This document shows, in pieces, positions 25,643 through 34,859 of a DNA stretch of 64,000 bases; position 1 is the first letter of the stretch; every line of letters begins with the position of its first letter. The position numbers and the translations under genes were made by a program. The notes under the pieces are model-generated. The model was not told the origin of the DNA, ran no database searches, and saw nothing but the letters and a program-made list of their open reading frames with translations. Source of the stretch: Knoellia subterranea KCTC 19937 (lineage in GTDB: Bacteria > Actinomycetota > Actinomycetes > Actinomycetales > Dermatophilaceae); the NCBI RefSeq assembly GCF_000768685.1, contig NZ_AVPK01000001.1, positions 124,001 to 188,000 on the forward strand, read 5' to 3'.

Positions 25643-28237
25643 ATGACTTCGCATCCGTTGGCCGAACGCGCCCTGACTTCCGTGACAACGGATCCCGACA
25701 CTCTGTATGCCGTGTTCTCGGCCTGGGCGGCCGAGTCCGGTATCGAGCTGTACCCCCACCAGGACGAGGCCGTCATCGAGGTGGTGTCGGGCCGGCACGT
25801 GGTGCTGGCGACGCCGACGGGGTCGGGCAAGTCACTCGTGGGAGTGGCGGCGCACTTCGCGGCGTTGGCCGGTGACCGGGTGTCGTTCTACACGGCGCCG
25901 ATCAAGGCGCTCGTCAACGAGAAGTTCTTCGCGCTGTGCGAGGTGTTCGGCGCGGAGAACGTGGGCCTGCTGACCGGTGACGCCTCGGTCAACGCGGATG
26001 CGCCGATCATCGCCTGCACGGCGGAGGTGCTCGCGAATATCGCTCTGCGAGAGGGCTCTTCGGCAGATGTCGGGCTCGTCGTGATGGACGAGTTCCACTA
26101 CTACGCCGACGGTCAGCGCGGCTGGGCGTGGCAGGTGCCGCTGCTCGAGCTGCCGCAGGCGCAGTTCCTGCTCATGTCGGCCACGTTGGGTGACATGAGT
26201 CGGATCTCCGAGGATCTGGAGCGGCGCACTGGCCGCGACGTGGCCTTCGTGACGACGGCCGAGCGTCCGGTGCCGCTGTCGTTCACGTGGTCGCTCACTC
26301 CCCTGCCGGAGATGGTCGAGGAGATTGTCACGACCCACCAGGCACCGGTCTACGTCGTGCACCCGACGCAGCAACTGGCGTCGGAGTTCGCTGCCTCGCT
26401 GACGAATCTGCGGCTGCTGTCGAACGAGGAGAAGGCGGCGATCGCGGAGCGGTTGGCCCCGGTGCGATTTGCCGCCGGGTTCGGCCGGACGCTCTCCGGG
26501 CTGCTGCGCCGTGGCATCGGCGTGCACCACGCCGGCCTGCTCCCCCGCTATCGACGCATCGTCGAGCAGCTCGCCCAGGCGGGCCTGCTCAAGGTCATCA
26601 GTGGCACGGACACGTTGGGCGTGGGCATCAACGTCCCGATCCGGACGGTGCTCTTCACCGGGCTCGCGAAGTTCGACGGGTCGCGAGACCGGATCTTCCG
26701 CTCGCGGGAGTTCCACCAGATCGCGGGTCGGGCGGGGCGGGCCGGCTTCGACACGAGCGGCACGGTCATCGTGCAGGCGCCACCGCACGTCATCGAGAAC
26801 GAGCGCGCGCTCGCCAAGGCCGGCGACGACCCCAAGAAGCTGCGCAAGGTCCAGCGCAAGAAGGCCCCGGAGGGCTCGATCGTGTGGACCGAGCAGACCT
26901 TCGACAAGCTCGTCGGGAGCGAGCCCGAGGCGTTGACGTCGAAGATGCGCATCGACAACGCGATGATCCTCAACCTCATGGCGCGCCCGGGCGACCCGGT
27001 GCGCGCGGTGAGCCGGCTGGTGCGCGACAACCACGAGACGCACGTCGGTCAGGCCAAGCTGGCGCGTCGCGCCATCCGCCTCGGCCGATCGCTGCTCGAC
27101 TCGGGCGTGGTCGTGCGACTCCCCGAACCGGCCGCCGACGGGCGCACGGTCGAGCTCACCGTCGACCTCCCTGCCGACTTCGCCCTCAACCAGCCGTTGG
27201 CGCATTTCGCACTGGCCGCGCTCGACCTCCTGGACGCAGACTCCCCGACCCACGCGCTCGACGTCGTGTCCGTCATCGAGGCCGTCCTCGACTCTCCCCG
27301 GCCGGTGCTGCGAGCACAGCAGTGGGCGGCCCGCGGCGAGAAGATCAACGAACTCAAGGCCGAGGGCGTCGACTACGACGAGCGCACCGCGATCGTCGAG
27401 GAGATCACCTGGCCGCGCCCGCTCCTGGAACTGTTGGAGCCGGCATACGAGACGTATCGGCAGACGCACCCGTGGCTGCCGGACGACGCACTCGACCCCA
27501 AGAGCATCGTCCGCGAGATGTGGGAACAGGCGATGAGCTTCGCCGACCTGATCCGGCGCTACGGGCTGGCTCGCTCCGAGGGCGTCGTGCTCCGCTACCT
27601 GTCCGACGCCTATCGGACGCTGCGGCAGACCGTCCCGGAACAGCACCGAGACGAGGAGCTCGACACTCTCATCGAGTGGCTCGGAGAGACGATCCGCCAG
27701 ACCGACTCGTCGCTCATCGACGAGTGGGCCGCCCTGACCGACCCCGAAGCCGTGGCGAATGCCGCCGCTGCCCACGGCGATGCTCCCCCACCTCCGCGCC
27801 CGATCACGGCCAACGAGAGGGCTTTTCGCGCGATGGTGCGTCGGGCGATGTGGCGTCGCGTCGAGCTCGCGTCACTCGACGACATCGAGCGGCTCGCCCA
27901 ACTCGATCGTGACGCCGTCGCGGTCCCCGAGGACGGGCGCTCGGTCGTCATGGATCTCGATGCGTGGGATGTCGCACTCGGTGCCTACTGGGACGAGCAC
28001 GGGTCGATCGGGACGGACGCCGATGCCCGCGGTCCATCGCTGCTTCAGGTCGAGCCGGCGCGCGACGTCGTCCCCGGTCTCGATGACGATGAGCCGCACC
28101 GGATCTGGCGCGTGCGTCAAGTTCTCGCCGACCCGGCCGACGACCGCGACTGGGTCATCGAGGCCGTGGTCGATCTCGACGCGAGCGACGCTGCAGGTGA
28201 GCTCGTCCTCGCGACCACGGCCCTCCGCCGCCTCTGA
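25643..28237 (+). CDS. DEAD/DEAH RNA helicase, Ski2-like with DUF3516
   Basis: 864-residue helicase of the Ski2/Mtr4-like group (actinobacterial HelY relatives). The ATG at 25643 (MTSHPLAERALTS) lies 37 bases from the divergent glycosidase start. Walker A TPTGSGKS is near residue 60, the DExH box is MDEFHYYADGQRGW, and motif VI is QIAGRAGRAGFDTSG near residue 365. The remaining 450 residues match the DUF3516 region, with SEGVVLRYLSDAYRTL and a C-terminal acidic beta part. Likely unwinds structured RNA. Not adjacent to the usual tat/pafBC genes of HelY, so I leave the symbol blank. Confidence 0.9.
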   Translation: MTSHPLAERALTSVTTDPDTLYAVFSAWAAESGIELYPHQDEAVIEVVSGRHVVLATPTGSGKSLVGVAAHFAALAGDRVSFYTAPIKALVNEKFFALCEVFGAENVGLLTGDASVNADAPIIACTAEVLANIALREGSSADVGLVVMDEFHYYADGQRGWAWQVPLLELPQAQFLLMSATLGDMSRISEDLERRTGRDVAFVTTAERPVPLSFTWSLTPLPEMVEEIVTTHQAPVYVVHPTQQLASEFAASLTNLRLLSNEEKAAIAERLAPVRFAAGFGRTLSGLLRRGIGVHHAGLLPRYRRIVEQLAQAGLLKVISGTDTLGVGINVPIRTVLFTGLAKFDGSRDRIFRSREFHQIAGRAGRAGFDTSGTVIVQAPPHVIENERALAKAGDDPKKLRKVQRKKAPEGSIVWTEQTFDKLVGSEPEALTSKMRIDNAMILNLMARPGDPVRAVSRLVRDNHETHVGQAKLARRAIRLGRSLLDSGVVVRLPEPAADGRTVELTVDLPADFALNQPLAHFALAALDLLDADSPTHALDVVSVIEAVLDSPRPVLRAQQWAARGEKINELKAEGVDYDERTAIVEEITWPRPLLELLEPAYETYRQTHPWLPDDALDPKSIVREMWEQAMSFADLIRRYGLARSEGVVLRYLSDAYRTLRQTVPEQHRDEELDTLIEWLGETIRQTDSSLIDEWAALTDPEAVANAAAAHGDAPPPPRPITANERAFRAMVRRAMWRRVELASLDDIERLAQLDRDAVAVPEDGRSVVMDLDAWDVALGAYWDEHGSIGTDADARGPSLLQVEPARDVVPGLDDDEPHRIWRVRQVLADPADDRDWVIEAVVDLDASDAAGELVLATTALRRL

Positions 28238-28278
28238 GTGATCCACCCGCTCCTCAGCCGCTGACGCATCTCACGCGT

Positions 28279-28396
28279 CCCGAAGTCACCCAATCGGACA
28301 CCCCGCCGTACCCAGACGTGTCCAATTGGGTGACTTCGGGACGGGGCTGGGTCCCCACGCCTGTCCAATTGGGTGACTTCGGGACGGGGCTGGGTC
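28279..28396. repeat. 22-bp arm present three times: one inverted, two direct
   Basis: Arm 28279-28300 is the reverse complement (one mismatch) of 28319-28340, and that arm recurs at 28362-28383. The two direct copies are longer than the arm: the identity runs 35 bases (28319-28353 and 28362-28396). The block fills the gap between the converging ends of the DUF3516 helicase and the acetyltransferase locus, and the last copy covers part of the latter's stop codon. Likely a double terminator or a recombinogenic repeat. Confidence 0.9.
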
Positions 28397-29479
28397 AGCC
28401 GCGGGGGTCGGGGGTGAGGATGCGGTCGTCGAGGCGGCGGGCCATGGAGATGCTGTCGCGCTCGTCGCCGGGCGCAACTCGAATGGCTCCGAGTACGCGC
28501 CCGGTCTCGCGGTAGCCGCACGCCTCGTAGAACGCCGTCGTCCCTGTCCCGCTGCGGACGTCGAGGGTGAGGATCTCGACGCCGGCCTCGCGGGCGACAC
28601 GGTGCACGCCGGCCATGAGAAGCCTGCCGAGGTTGCGGCCACGCAGCTCTGGGTCGGTCATGACACGACCGACGCACTGCGTGTGGTCGAGCAGCGGGTT
28701 CGTGCCGCGCACGATGAAGGCCAGTCCCAGAACACGCGCGTCCGCTCCGGAACGGAGCAGCACGGCGATGGTGTGGCCACTCGCCATCGACCCCCGTGGC
28801 CCCGGAGCGCTTCTTCGACTCGATCACGAGGTGCACCCGGCAGGAAGCCCACAGCTCCCCCAGCATCGTTGGTCCGCATCCACAGGTCGAGCACCTGCTC
28901 GCGAGTCGCGTCGTCGAAGGCCGAGGTCACGGACTCGATGCGGGGCGACACGAAGATCGTCGACGGCGCTTCGTCCGGCAGGTCGTCGTTGAGCCGACGC
29001 GTTCCGACCCGTTCGAATCCCGACGCCAGCGCGGTCTTCACGGACGGGACGTTGACCTCCTTGACGAGCGCCTGCACCGGAAGGTCGGGCAAGTGCTCGA
29101 GGGCGTGCGCCGCCGAGGCTCGCGAGATCTCCTTGCCCAACCCCTGCCCCAGCCGGTCGAACACCAGCCGGTAATAGAGGTTGAGGAAGTGCACGCCGGG
29201 ATCACCCTGGATCTCGCGCAGCCCGCCGACGCCGATGACGTCACGCGTCGCACGGTCCTCCACCACCCAGAAGCCGAATCCCCGCTCGTCCCAATGCTTT
29301 TGGGTCGACTCGAGGAACTCCGCGGCGTCGTCGTCCGTGGGCGACATCGCGTGCGGTGCGTGCCAGTACGTCCGTGGATCACGGTGGAGGGCCACCCACG
29401 CATCCCGGTCGGACACAGTCGGCGGGCGGAGCGTCAGGTGTGCGGTCTCGACGACGGGAGGAAACGGCATACCGGGCAT
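28395..29479 (-). pseudogene. tandem GNAT acetyltransferase with a frameshift
   Basis: Two GNAT acetyltransferase domains in one locus but in different frames. The first, from ATG 29479 or 29470 (MPFPPVVETAHLTLRP), is RimJ-like with GLGKEISRASAAHAL. It continues into the start of a second domain (REQVLDLWMRTND) and runs out of frame near 28795, after RVEEALRGHGG. The rest of the second domain, with TDPELRGRNLGRLLMAG and YEACGYRETGR, is in another frame ending at 28395. Adding one G to the run of five (28791-28795) rejoins them. Either a real null mutation or a sequencing error. Confidence 0.8.
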
Positions 29480-29486
29480 CTTATTG

Positions 29487-30080
29487 CTAGTAGTTCGCAA
29501 TAATGCCGCTGGCAGCCACGTCGCGACGGAGCAACCCGAAGACCCATGAGTCGGACACGACGCCGTCGACGATGCAGTCCTCGCGCAGCGTCCCCTCGCG
29601 GACGAACCCGAGCTTCTCGAGGACGCGGCCGCACGCGATGTTGCGGGTGTCGGCCTCGGCCTGGACGCGGTTGAGGTCCCACGAGCCAAAGGCCCAGTCC
29701 AGCAGCGCGCCCGCCGCCTCCGTCGCGTATCCGTGCCCCCACGACGCCTCGGTGTAGACGAAGCCGAGCGAGGCACTGCGGAAGTCGGGGTTCCAGTCGG
29801 TCAGGCTGACCCAACCGAGGAACTCCCCGTCCTCCATCCGCTCGACGACGACGCGCACCCCGAACCCGGATCGGGCCGCCTCGGCGCTGCGCTCGACGAA
29901 CCGCCGAGACAAGGACCGGTCGGTCCACGGCGAGGAGTCCCAGTAGCGCAGCACGTGGGCATTGCTCATGAGGTCGAACACGGCGTCGCCATCACTGTCC
30001 ACAACCGGTCGCAGGCGCAACCGCGACGTCTCCAGCGTCGGCGTGCGCAGCGAACCCACACCCTCCCCCGATTCGGTCAC
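29487..30080 (-). CDS. GNAT family N-acetyltransferase (RimJ-like)
   Basis: Acetyl-CoA-dependent acetyltransferase of 197 residues, RimJ/RimL type, 5 to 17 bases upstream of the frameshifted acetyltransferase locus on the same strand. TLETSRLRLRPVVDSDGDAV is the typical opening, HVLRYWDSSPWTD the acceptor-side segment, and YATEAAGALLDWAF the acetyl-CoA-binding helix; NIACGRVLEKLGFVREG is the conserved C-terminal motif. Substrate unknown. It ends five bases before hflX stops, on the same strand, so it may be read through from hflX. Confidence 0.88.
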   Translation of the reverse strand: MTESGEGVGSLRTPTLETSRLRLRPVVDSDGDAVFDLMSNAHVLRYWDSSPWTDRSLSRRFVERSAEAARSGFGVRVVVERMEDGEFLGWVSLTDWNPDFRSASLGFVYTEASWGHGYATEAAGALLDWAFGSWDLNRVQAEADTRNIACGRVLEKLGFVREGTLREDCIVDGVVSDSWVFGLLRRDVAASGIIANY

Positions 30081-30084
30081 GGAA

Positions 30085-31569
30085 TCAGACGGCCTTGTAT
30101 GCCGTGAGCTCGGCCGCGAGGTCGGCGTTCACCCTCGCGGTGACGCGCGTCCCCTCGCTGACGTGCTCGCTCGCGAGGATCTCGCCCTCCTCGTGGAGTC
30201 GGCTGACGAGATCACCCCGGTTGTAGGGCAGGAGCACGTCGACGCTGATGTCGGGCTGCGGCAGCTCATCGGCGATGAGCCGCACCAGGGCATCCATGCC
30301 CTCGCCGGTACGCGCGGAGACCGCCACGACGTGCTTCTCGTTGCGCAGGAGCCGGTCGACGACTTCGGGGTCGGCGATGTCGGCCTTGTTGACGACGATG
30401 ACCTCCTTGACGTCGGTCGCGTCGACGTCGGCGAGGACCGCGCGCACGGCCGAGATCTGTCCCTCGGGGTCGGGGTGCGAGCCGTCGACGACGTGGAGCA
30501 GCAGGTCGGACTCGGCCACCTCCTCGAGCGTGGAACGGAAGGCCTCGACGAGCTGGTGTGGCAAGGCCCGCACGAACCCGACGGTGTCGGTGAAGGTGAA
30601 CTCGCGACCGTCCGGAGTCTCGCCGCGGCGCACGGTGGGGTCGAGCGTGGCGAACAGCTGGTTCTGCACGAGGACGCCAGCGCCGGTGAGCCGGTTGAGG
30701 ATCGAGGACTTGCCGGCGTTCGTGTAGCCCGCGATCGCGACGCTCGGGATGCCGTTGGCGCGCCGCGACCCGCGCTTGGTGTCGCGGTGCGTCTTCATGC
30801 CGGCGATGTCGCGCTTGAGCTTGGCGATGCGGCTGTTGATGCGGCGCCGGTCGAGCTCGATCTTGGTCTCACCCGGACCACGCGAACCCATGCCCTGACC
30901 GCCAGCGGCCTGACCACCGGCCTGCCGGGACATCGACTCACCCCAACCGCGCAGACGCGGCAGGAGGTACTGCAACTGCGCCAGCTCGACCTGCGCCTTG
31001 CCCTCCCGGGACTTGGCGTGCTGGGCGAAGATGTCGAGGATCAGCGCGGTCCGGTCGATGACCTTGACCTTGACGACGTCCTCGAGGGCACGCCGCTGGG
31101 ATGGTGCCAGCTCGCTGTCGGCGATGACGGTGTCCGCGCCCTCGCTGATGACGATGTCGCGCAGCTCCTCGGCCTTGCCCTTGCCCAAATAGGTTGCGGT
31201 GTCGGGCTTCTGGCGTCGCTGGATGACGCCCTCGAGGACCTCGGCGCCTGCGGTCTCGGCCAGGGCGGCGAGCTCACGCAACGAGTTCTCGGCGTCGACG
31301 AGGGTGCCCTCGGACCAGACGCTGGCGAGGACGACGCGCTCGAGTCGCAGTTGCCGGTATTCGACCTCGGTGACGTCCTCGAGCTCGGTCGAGAGTCCCG
31401 CGACGCGACGCAGCGCCGCGCGCTCCTCGCGCTCGAGCTGGTCGCCGTCGTAGAGCGCCGAGGGTCGGGTGCCGTCCTCGTCGCCGTCGAGCAGGTAGCC
31501 GTCGTCGTCGTAGGCGTCGTCGGAGAGCGCCTCGGCCTGGCCGGAGAAGATGTCGTGTCGTGCAGTCAT
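30085..31569 (-). CDS. hflX: ribosome-associated GTPase HflX
   Basis: GTPase that binds 50S subunits and splits stalled ribosomes after stress. 494 residues. The N-terminal HflX domain contains GKGKAEELRDIVISEGAD, then a helical linker (GPGETKIELDRRRINSRI), then the G domain with G1 GYTNAGKSSILN, G3 DTVGFVRALPH and G4 NKADIAD. An acidic extension of about 55 residues (SDDAYDDDGYLLDGDEDG) precedes the family core, longer than in E. coli. Its ATG is 21 bases from the divergent methyltransferase start, leaving room only for overlapping promoters. Confidence 0.95.
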   Translation of the reverse strand: MTARHDIFSGQAEALSDDAYDDDGYLLDGDEDGTRPSALYDGDQLEREERAALRRVAGLSTELEDVTEVEYRQLRLERVVLASVWSEGTLVDAENSLRELAALAETAGAEVLEGVIQRRQKPDTATYLGKGKAEELRDIVISEGADTVIADSELAPSQRRALEDVVKVKVIDRTALILDIFAQHAKSREGKAQVELAQLQYLLPRLRGWGESMSRQAGGQAAGGQGMGSRGPGETKIELDRRRINSRIAKLKRDIAGMKTHRDTKRGSRRANGIPSVAIAGYTNAGKSSILNRLTGAGVLVQNQLFATLDPTVRRGETPDGREFTFTDTVGFVRALPHQLVEAFRSTLEEVAESDLLLHVVDGSHPDPEGQISAVRAVLADVDATDVKEVIVVNKADIADPEVVDRLLRNEKHVVAVSARTGEGMDALVRLIADELPQPDISVDVLLPYNRGDLVSRLHEEGEILASEHVSEGTRVTARVNADLAAELTAYKAV

Positions 31570-31590
31570 GTTCCCTCTAGGGTCTCACCT

Positions 31591-32214
31591 ATGACCGACA
31601 CGGGGCGAACGGATTCCGGAGACCACTACTTCACCGCCCGCCCCGCCACACCCGATGAGCGCCGCCCCCTCGACGTCACCCTGGCCGGCCGTCGCGTCAC
31701 CGTCGAGGTCGCGCCGGGCATCTTCAGCCCCGGCGGCCTCGACAAGGGCACGGCGATCCTGTTCGACGAGGTCCCAGATCCCCCGCCGTCGGGTCGTTTC
31801 CTCGATGTCGGCTGCGGCTGGGGCCCGATCGCGCTGACGCTCGGGCTGCTCTCCGAGCACGCGGAGGTTCTCGGCGTCGACGTCAACGAACGCAGCGTCG
31901 ATCTCACGAACCGCAACGCCGCCGCCCTCGGACTCGGCCACGTGCGCGCGGTGACGCCGGACGCGGTCGGCGACGACACGGCATACGACCTCATCTGGTC
32001 CAACCCGCCCATTCGCATTGGCAAGGCGGCCCTGCACGACTTGCTGCGCACCTGGTTGCCGCGACTCGCGCCGGGCGGCGAGGCCTACCTCGTGGTCCAG
32101 AAAAACCTCGGGTCCGACAGTCTCCAGCGCTGGATCGAATCAGATCTGGGTATGCCGTGTGCCCGCTTTGCGACGAACAAGGGCTTTCGCGTCCTCCACG
32201 TGACCCACCCCTAG
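31591..32214 (+). CDS. RsmC-like class I methyltransferase
   Basis: SAM-dependent methyltransferase of 207 residues resembling the catalytic half of RsmC (m2G1207 of 16S rRNA). The SAM site is FLDVGCGWGPIALTLG near residue 72, the second acidic motif is VLGVDVNERSVDL, and the substrate motif is SNPPIRIGK (NPPxR/H type for guanine-N2). The E. coli protein has a duplicated N-terminal domain missing here, as in other short actinobacterial homologues. Short divergent region with hflX. The rRNA target is inference. Confidence 0.85.
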   Translation: MTDTGRTDSGDHYFTARPATPDERRPLDVTLAGRRVTVEVAPGIFSPGGLDKGTAILFDEVPDPPPSGRFLDVGCGWGPIALTLGLLSEHAEVLGVDVNERSVDLTNRNAAALGLGHVRAVTPDAVGDDTAYDLIWSNPPIRIGKAALHDLLRTWLPRLAPGGEAYLVVQKNLGSDSLQRWIESDLGMPCARFATNKGFRVLHVTHP

Positions 32215-32227
32215 CCTCGCGTACCTG

Positions 32228-32250
32228 AGCGGTCCCGGTTTGGGCCCGCT
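32228..32250. terminator. short hairpin between converging genes
   Basis: A 9-bp stem with one mismatch (32228-32236 with 32242-32250), loop GGTTT, in the 56-base gap between the methyltransferase end and the dapF end. Weak bidirectional terminator candidate. Confidence 0.45.
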
Positions 32251-32270
32251 GGGGCACACGAGGCCGGGTT

Positions 32271-33179
32271 TCAGAGGGTGCTGAGGTCGATCACGCCGTC
32301 GGCGACGAGGGCGGCGGGACCCGCGAGCTCGACCTCGTGGTTGAGCAGGCCGCGCACCCGCAGGCGCCCGCCGAGGACGTCGACCGTCCAGTCCTGCGTC
32401 GGCTCGTCGTGGCCGGCCCAGAAGCTCGTCGCGAGCGCGGCAGCACACACACCGGTGCCGCAGGACCGCGTCTCACCGACGCCCCGCTCGTGGACGCGCA
32501 TGGCGATGTGACCGTCGCCGAGCACCCGAACGAACTCGACGTTCGTGCCGCGCGGCGGGACGGGACGCACCTGAGGAGCGTGGAAGAGGTCGAGCGCCGC
32601 CAGGTCCACTGATTCGGGCAGCGCCACGACCGTGTGCGGATTGCCCATGTCGACGGACAGCGCCGACCAGGGCTCATCGTCGACACCGTCCGAGCGCAAC
32701 TGCACGAGAGCGTCGAACCCGTCCGCCTCGGCGGTCGAGGGCTCAGCGAGCCGCCAGGGGCCCATGTTCGTCGCGACGAGGTCTCCCTCGAAGCGGATGC
32801 CCTTGATGCCCCCGCGCGTGGCGATGGCGAACTCGTCATCCGTCTCGAGGCCCTCGCGCCGCAGATAGGTCGCGAACACGCGCGTGCCGTTGCCGCACAT
32901 CTCGGCGACGGACCCGTCGGCATTGCGGTAGTCCATGAACCACGCGGCCCGATCCGCCTGCGCGCGCACGAACTCGTCGTCCGAGGACGCAGTCGGCACG
33001 ACGCGGATGACGCCGTCGCCGCCGATGCCGGCGTGGCGGTCGGCGAGTCGACGCACGAGCTCCTCGCCGAGGTCGAGGCGGGCATCGACGTCGGGCAGCA
33101 GGACGAAGTCGTTCTCGGTCCCGTGGCCCTTGGTGAAGCGCCACTCCCGGGGTTCGCGCGTCTGCGTCATGTCAGCCAT
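32271..33179 (-). CDS. dapF: diaminopimelate epimerase
   Basis: Interconverts LL- and meso-diaminopimelate for peptidoglycan and lysine synthesis. 302 residues; a second ATG at 33170 is also possible. Both catalytic cysteines are present, in EMCGNGTRVFATYL and TRSCGTGVCAAALA, the two-base mechanism of the family. Substrate-binding segments include FTKGHGTENDFVLLPD and VDMGNPHTV. The start overlaps the miaA stop by 8 bases, so def-miaA-dapF read as one unit, the conserved order downstream of miaB. Confidence 0.95.
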   Translation of the reverse strand: MADMTQTREPREWRFTKGHGTENDFVLLPDVDARLDLGEELVRRLADRHAGIGGDGVIRVVPTASSDDEFVRAQADRAAWFMDYRNADGSVAEMCGNGTRVFATYLRREGLETDDEFAIATRGGIKGIRFEGDLVATNMGPWRLAEPSTAEADGFDALVQLRSDGVDDEPWSALSVDMGNPHTVVALPESVDLAALDLFHAPQVRPVPPRGTNVEFVRVLGDGHIAMRVHERGVGETRSCGTGVCAAALATSFWAGHDEPTQDWTVDVLGGRLRVRGLLNHEVELAGPAALVADGVIDLSTL

Positions 33180-34107
33180 TGTCCGTGATGGCGCGTTGGA
33201 CGTGGGCCACCGCCGCCCCGACTCCGTCGGCCGAGCTCGAATCGAACCACGTGATGCGAGGATCCGGCCGGAACCACGACTCCTGACGGCGCGCGTAGCG
33301 CCGGGTCAGTTGGGCCGTCTCGGCCTGTGCCTCCTCGGCCGTCATCGTGCCGTCGATCTCGGCGAGCGCCTGGGCGTAGCCCAACGCTCGTGACGCCGTG
33401 CGCCCGCGCCGGATCCCCTGCGGCACAAGGCGCTTCACTTCCTCGATCAGGCCATCTGTCCACATCTGGACGACCCGTGCATCGATCCGCTCGTCGAGGA
33501 GGTCACGCGGTGGCCGCAGGCCGACCATGACCGTCGGGTGCAGGTGGCGGCGCTCGGGCATCGTCGCGCTGAAGGGGCGACCGGTGATCTCGATGACCTC
33601 GAGCGCACGCACGAGGCGACGCACGTTGTGGCGACCGATCGCTTGAGCTGCGTCGGGATCGCGAGCCAGCAGCCCGGCATACGTGGCTTCTGCGCCGTTC
33701 TCCTCCGCCTCGGCCTCGAGGCGTGCCCGAACGTCCGGATCGGTGGGCGGGATCTCGAGGTGGTCGAGGGCCGCCCGGACATAGAGCCCCGAGCCGCCCG
33801 CGACGATGGGGTGGAGTCCGCGGGCGCGGATGTCATCGATGTCGGCGCGCGCCTCGACCTGGTAGCGCGCAATCGTCGCCTCGTCGGTGACGTCGAGGAC
33901 GTCGATCTGGTGGTGCGGGATCCCGCGGCGCTCGGCCAACGGCAGCTTGGCGGTGCCGATGTCCATGCCGCGATAGAGCTGCATCGCGTCGGCGCTGACG
34001 ATCTCGCCACCGACGGCCTCGGCGAGGCGCAGCGCCAGCTCGGATTTGCCGCTGGCGGTCGGTCCGACAACCGCAATGACGACCGGGTCGTCAGCGGGCA
34101 ACGTCAT
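33172..34107 (-). CDS. miaA: tRNA dimethylallyltransferase MiaA
   Basis: Adds a dimethylallyl group to N6 of A37 in tRNAs reading UNN codons. The ATG at 34107 gives 311 residues (MTLPADDPVVIAVVG). The P-loop is GPTASGKSELALRL, and DAMQLYRGMDIGTAKLP is the tRNA/substrate motif. IARYQVEARADIDDI and RALGYAQALAEIDG follow. MiaB, which thiomethylates the product, lies about 1.1 kb away in the same cluster. The start overlaps the end of def by 17 bases. Confidence 0.95.
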   Translation of the reverse strand: MTLPADDPVVIAVVGPTASGKSELALRLAEAVGGEIVSADAMQLYRGMDIGTAKLPLAERRGIPHHQIDVLDVTDEATIARYQVEARADIDDIRARGLHPIVAGGSGLYVRAALDHLEIPPTDPDVRARLEAEAEENGAEATYAGLLARDPDAAQAIGRHNVRRLVRALEVIEITGRPFSATMPERRHLHPTVMVGLRPPRDLLDERIDARVVQMWTDGLIEEVKRLVPQGIRRGRTASRALGYAQALAEIDGTMTAEEAQAETAQLTRRYARRQESWFRPDPRITWFDSSSADGVGAAVAHVQRAITDNG

Positions 34108-34750
34108 CCTTGGCGCGGTCCTCGACGTGACCACCCTCGGCGATCAACTCATCGTCGTAGTCGTCCTCGTCGACGTCGTCATGTCCGAACGGGTCTCGGT
34201 CCTGGCCGGGCATCCACGTGAGACCGGGGGTGCCCCAGTCGTTGGCCTTGACCGCCTTCTTGGCCTTGCGCGCCCACTTGCCCTGGAGCCGGTCGACGTA
34301 GAGGAAGCCGTTGAGGTGGTCGTACTCGTGCTGGAACATGCGCGCGAACCAGCCGGTCGCGGTGTAGGAGATCTCGTTGCCGTCGAGGTCGAGCCCCGTC
34401 AGGGTGGCCGTCTCGCCGCGACGCAGCGGGAAGGACTCCCCCGGCACCGAGAGGCAGCCCTCGGACTCGTCGTGGGGGTCGGGGTCCCCGGCCAGGGGCT
34501 TGCTCGCCGTCACGAACGGGTTGATGACGACGCCGCGCGGCGGGATGCCGTCCCGGTTGTCCATCTGCCACGTGAAGATCCGCAGACCGACGCCCACCTG
34601 CGGGGCGGCCAGGCCGACACCGCGCGCGGCGTCCATCGTTTCGTACATGTCGGCGACGAGCTCACGAATGCCGTCGTCGATGACCTCGACGGGTACGGCG
34701 CGACGGTGGAGCACCGGTTCGCCGGTGATGGTGATGGGACGAATCGTCAT
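34091..34750 (-). CDS. def: peptide deformylase with acidic tail
   Basis: Removes the formyl group from nascent N-terminal formyl-Met. The ATG at 34750 (MTIRPITITGEPVL) gives 219 residues. The three metal-site motifs are present: GVGLAAPQVG, EGCLSVPGE (Cys ligand) and QHEYDHLNGFLY (HExxH). After the core, about residue 190, comes a strongly acidic tail (DDVDEDDYDDELIAEGG), longer than usual, encoded partly in the overlap with miaA. The tail's role is unknown. Confidence 0.94.
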   Translation of the reverse strand: MTIRPITITGEPVLHRRAVPVEVIDDGIRELVADMYETMDAARGVGLAAPQVGVGLRIFTWQMDNRDGIPPRGVVINPFVTASKPLAGDPDPHDESEGCLSVPGESFPLRRGETATLTGLDLDGNEISYTATGWFARMFQHEYDHLNGFLYVDRLQGKWARKAKKAVKANDWGTPGLTWMPGQDRDPFGHDDVDEDDYDDELIAEGGHVEDRAKDDVAR

Positions 34751-34859
34751 GGGGTCATTGTCGCAAAGATCGCAGGTTGGTCGGACCCTGCCATGGCTTC
34801 GGGGCGATCCGTGAGGCAGAGTGGGGAGTGTCCCGATCCCCGAGAAGTGAGGAGCGACC

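Noticed and set aside
28279-28396. CRISPR-like array
   Set aside because: Only two direct copies, with an 8-base spacer and an inverted third arm; no array or cas genes.
29962-32214. 750-codon open frame on the plus strand covering hflX
   Set aside because: Only its last 207 codons (from 31591) are a real gene; the rest is the reverse strand of hflX and has no domain. Long antisense frames are common at this G+C content.
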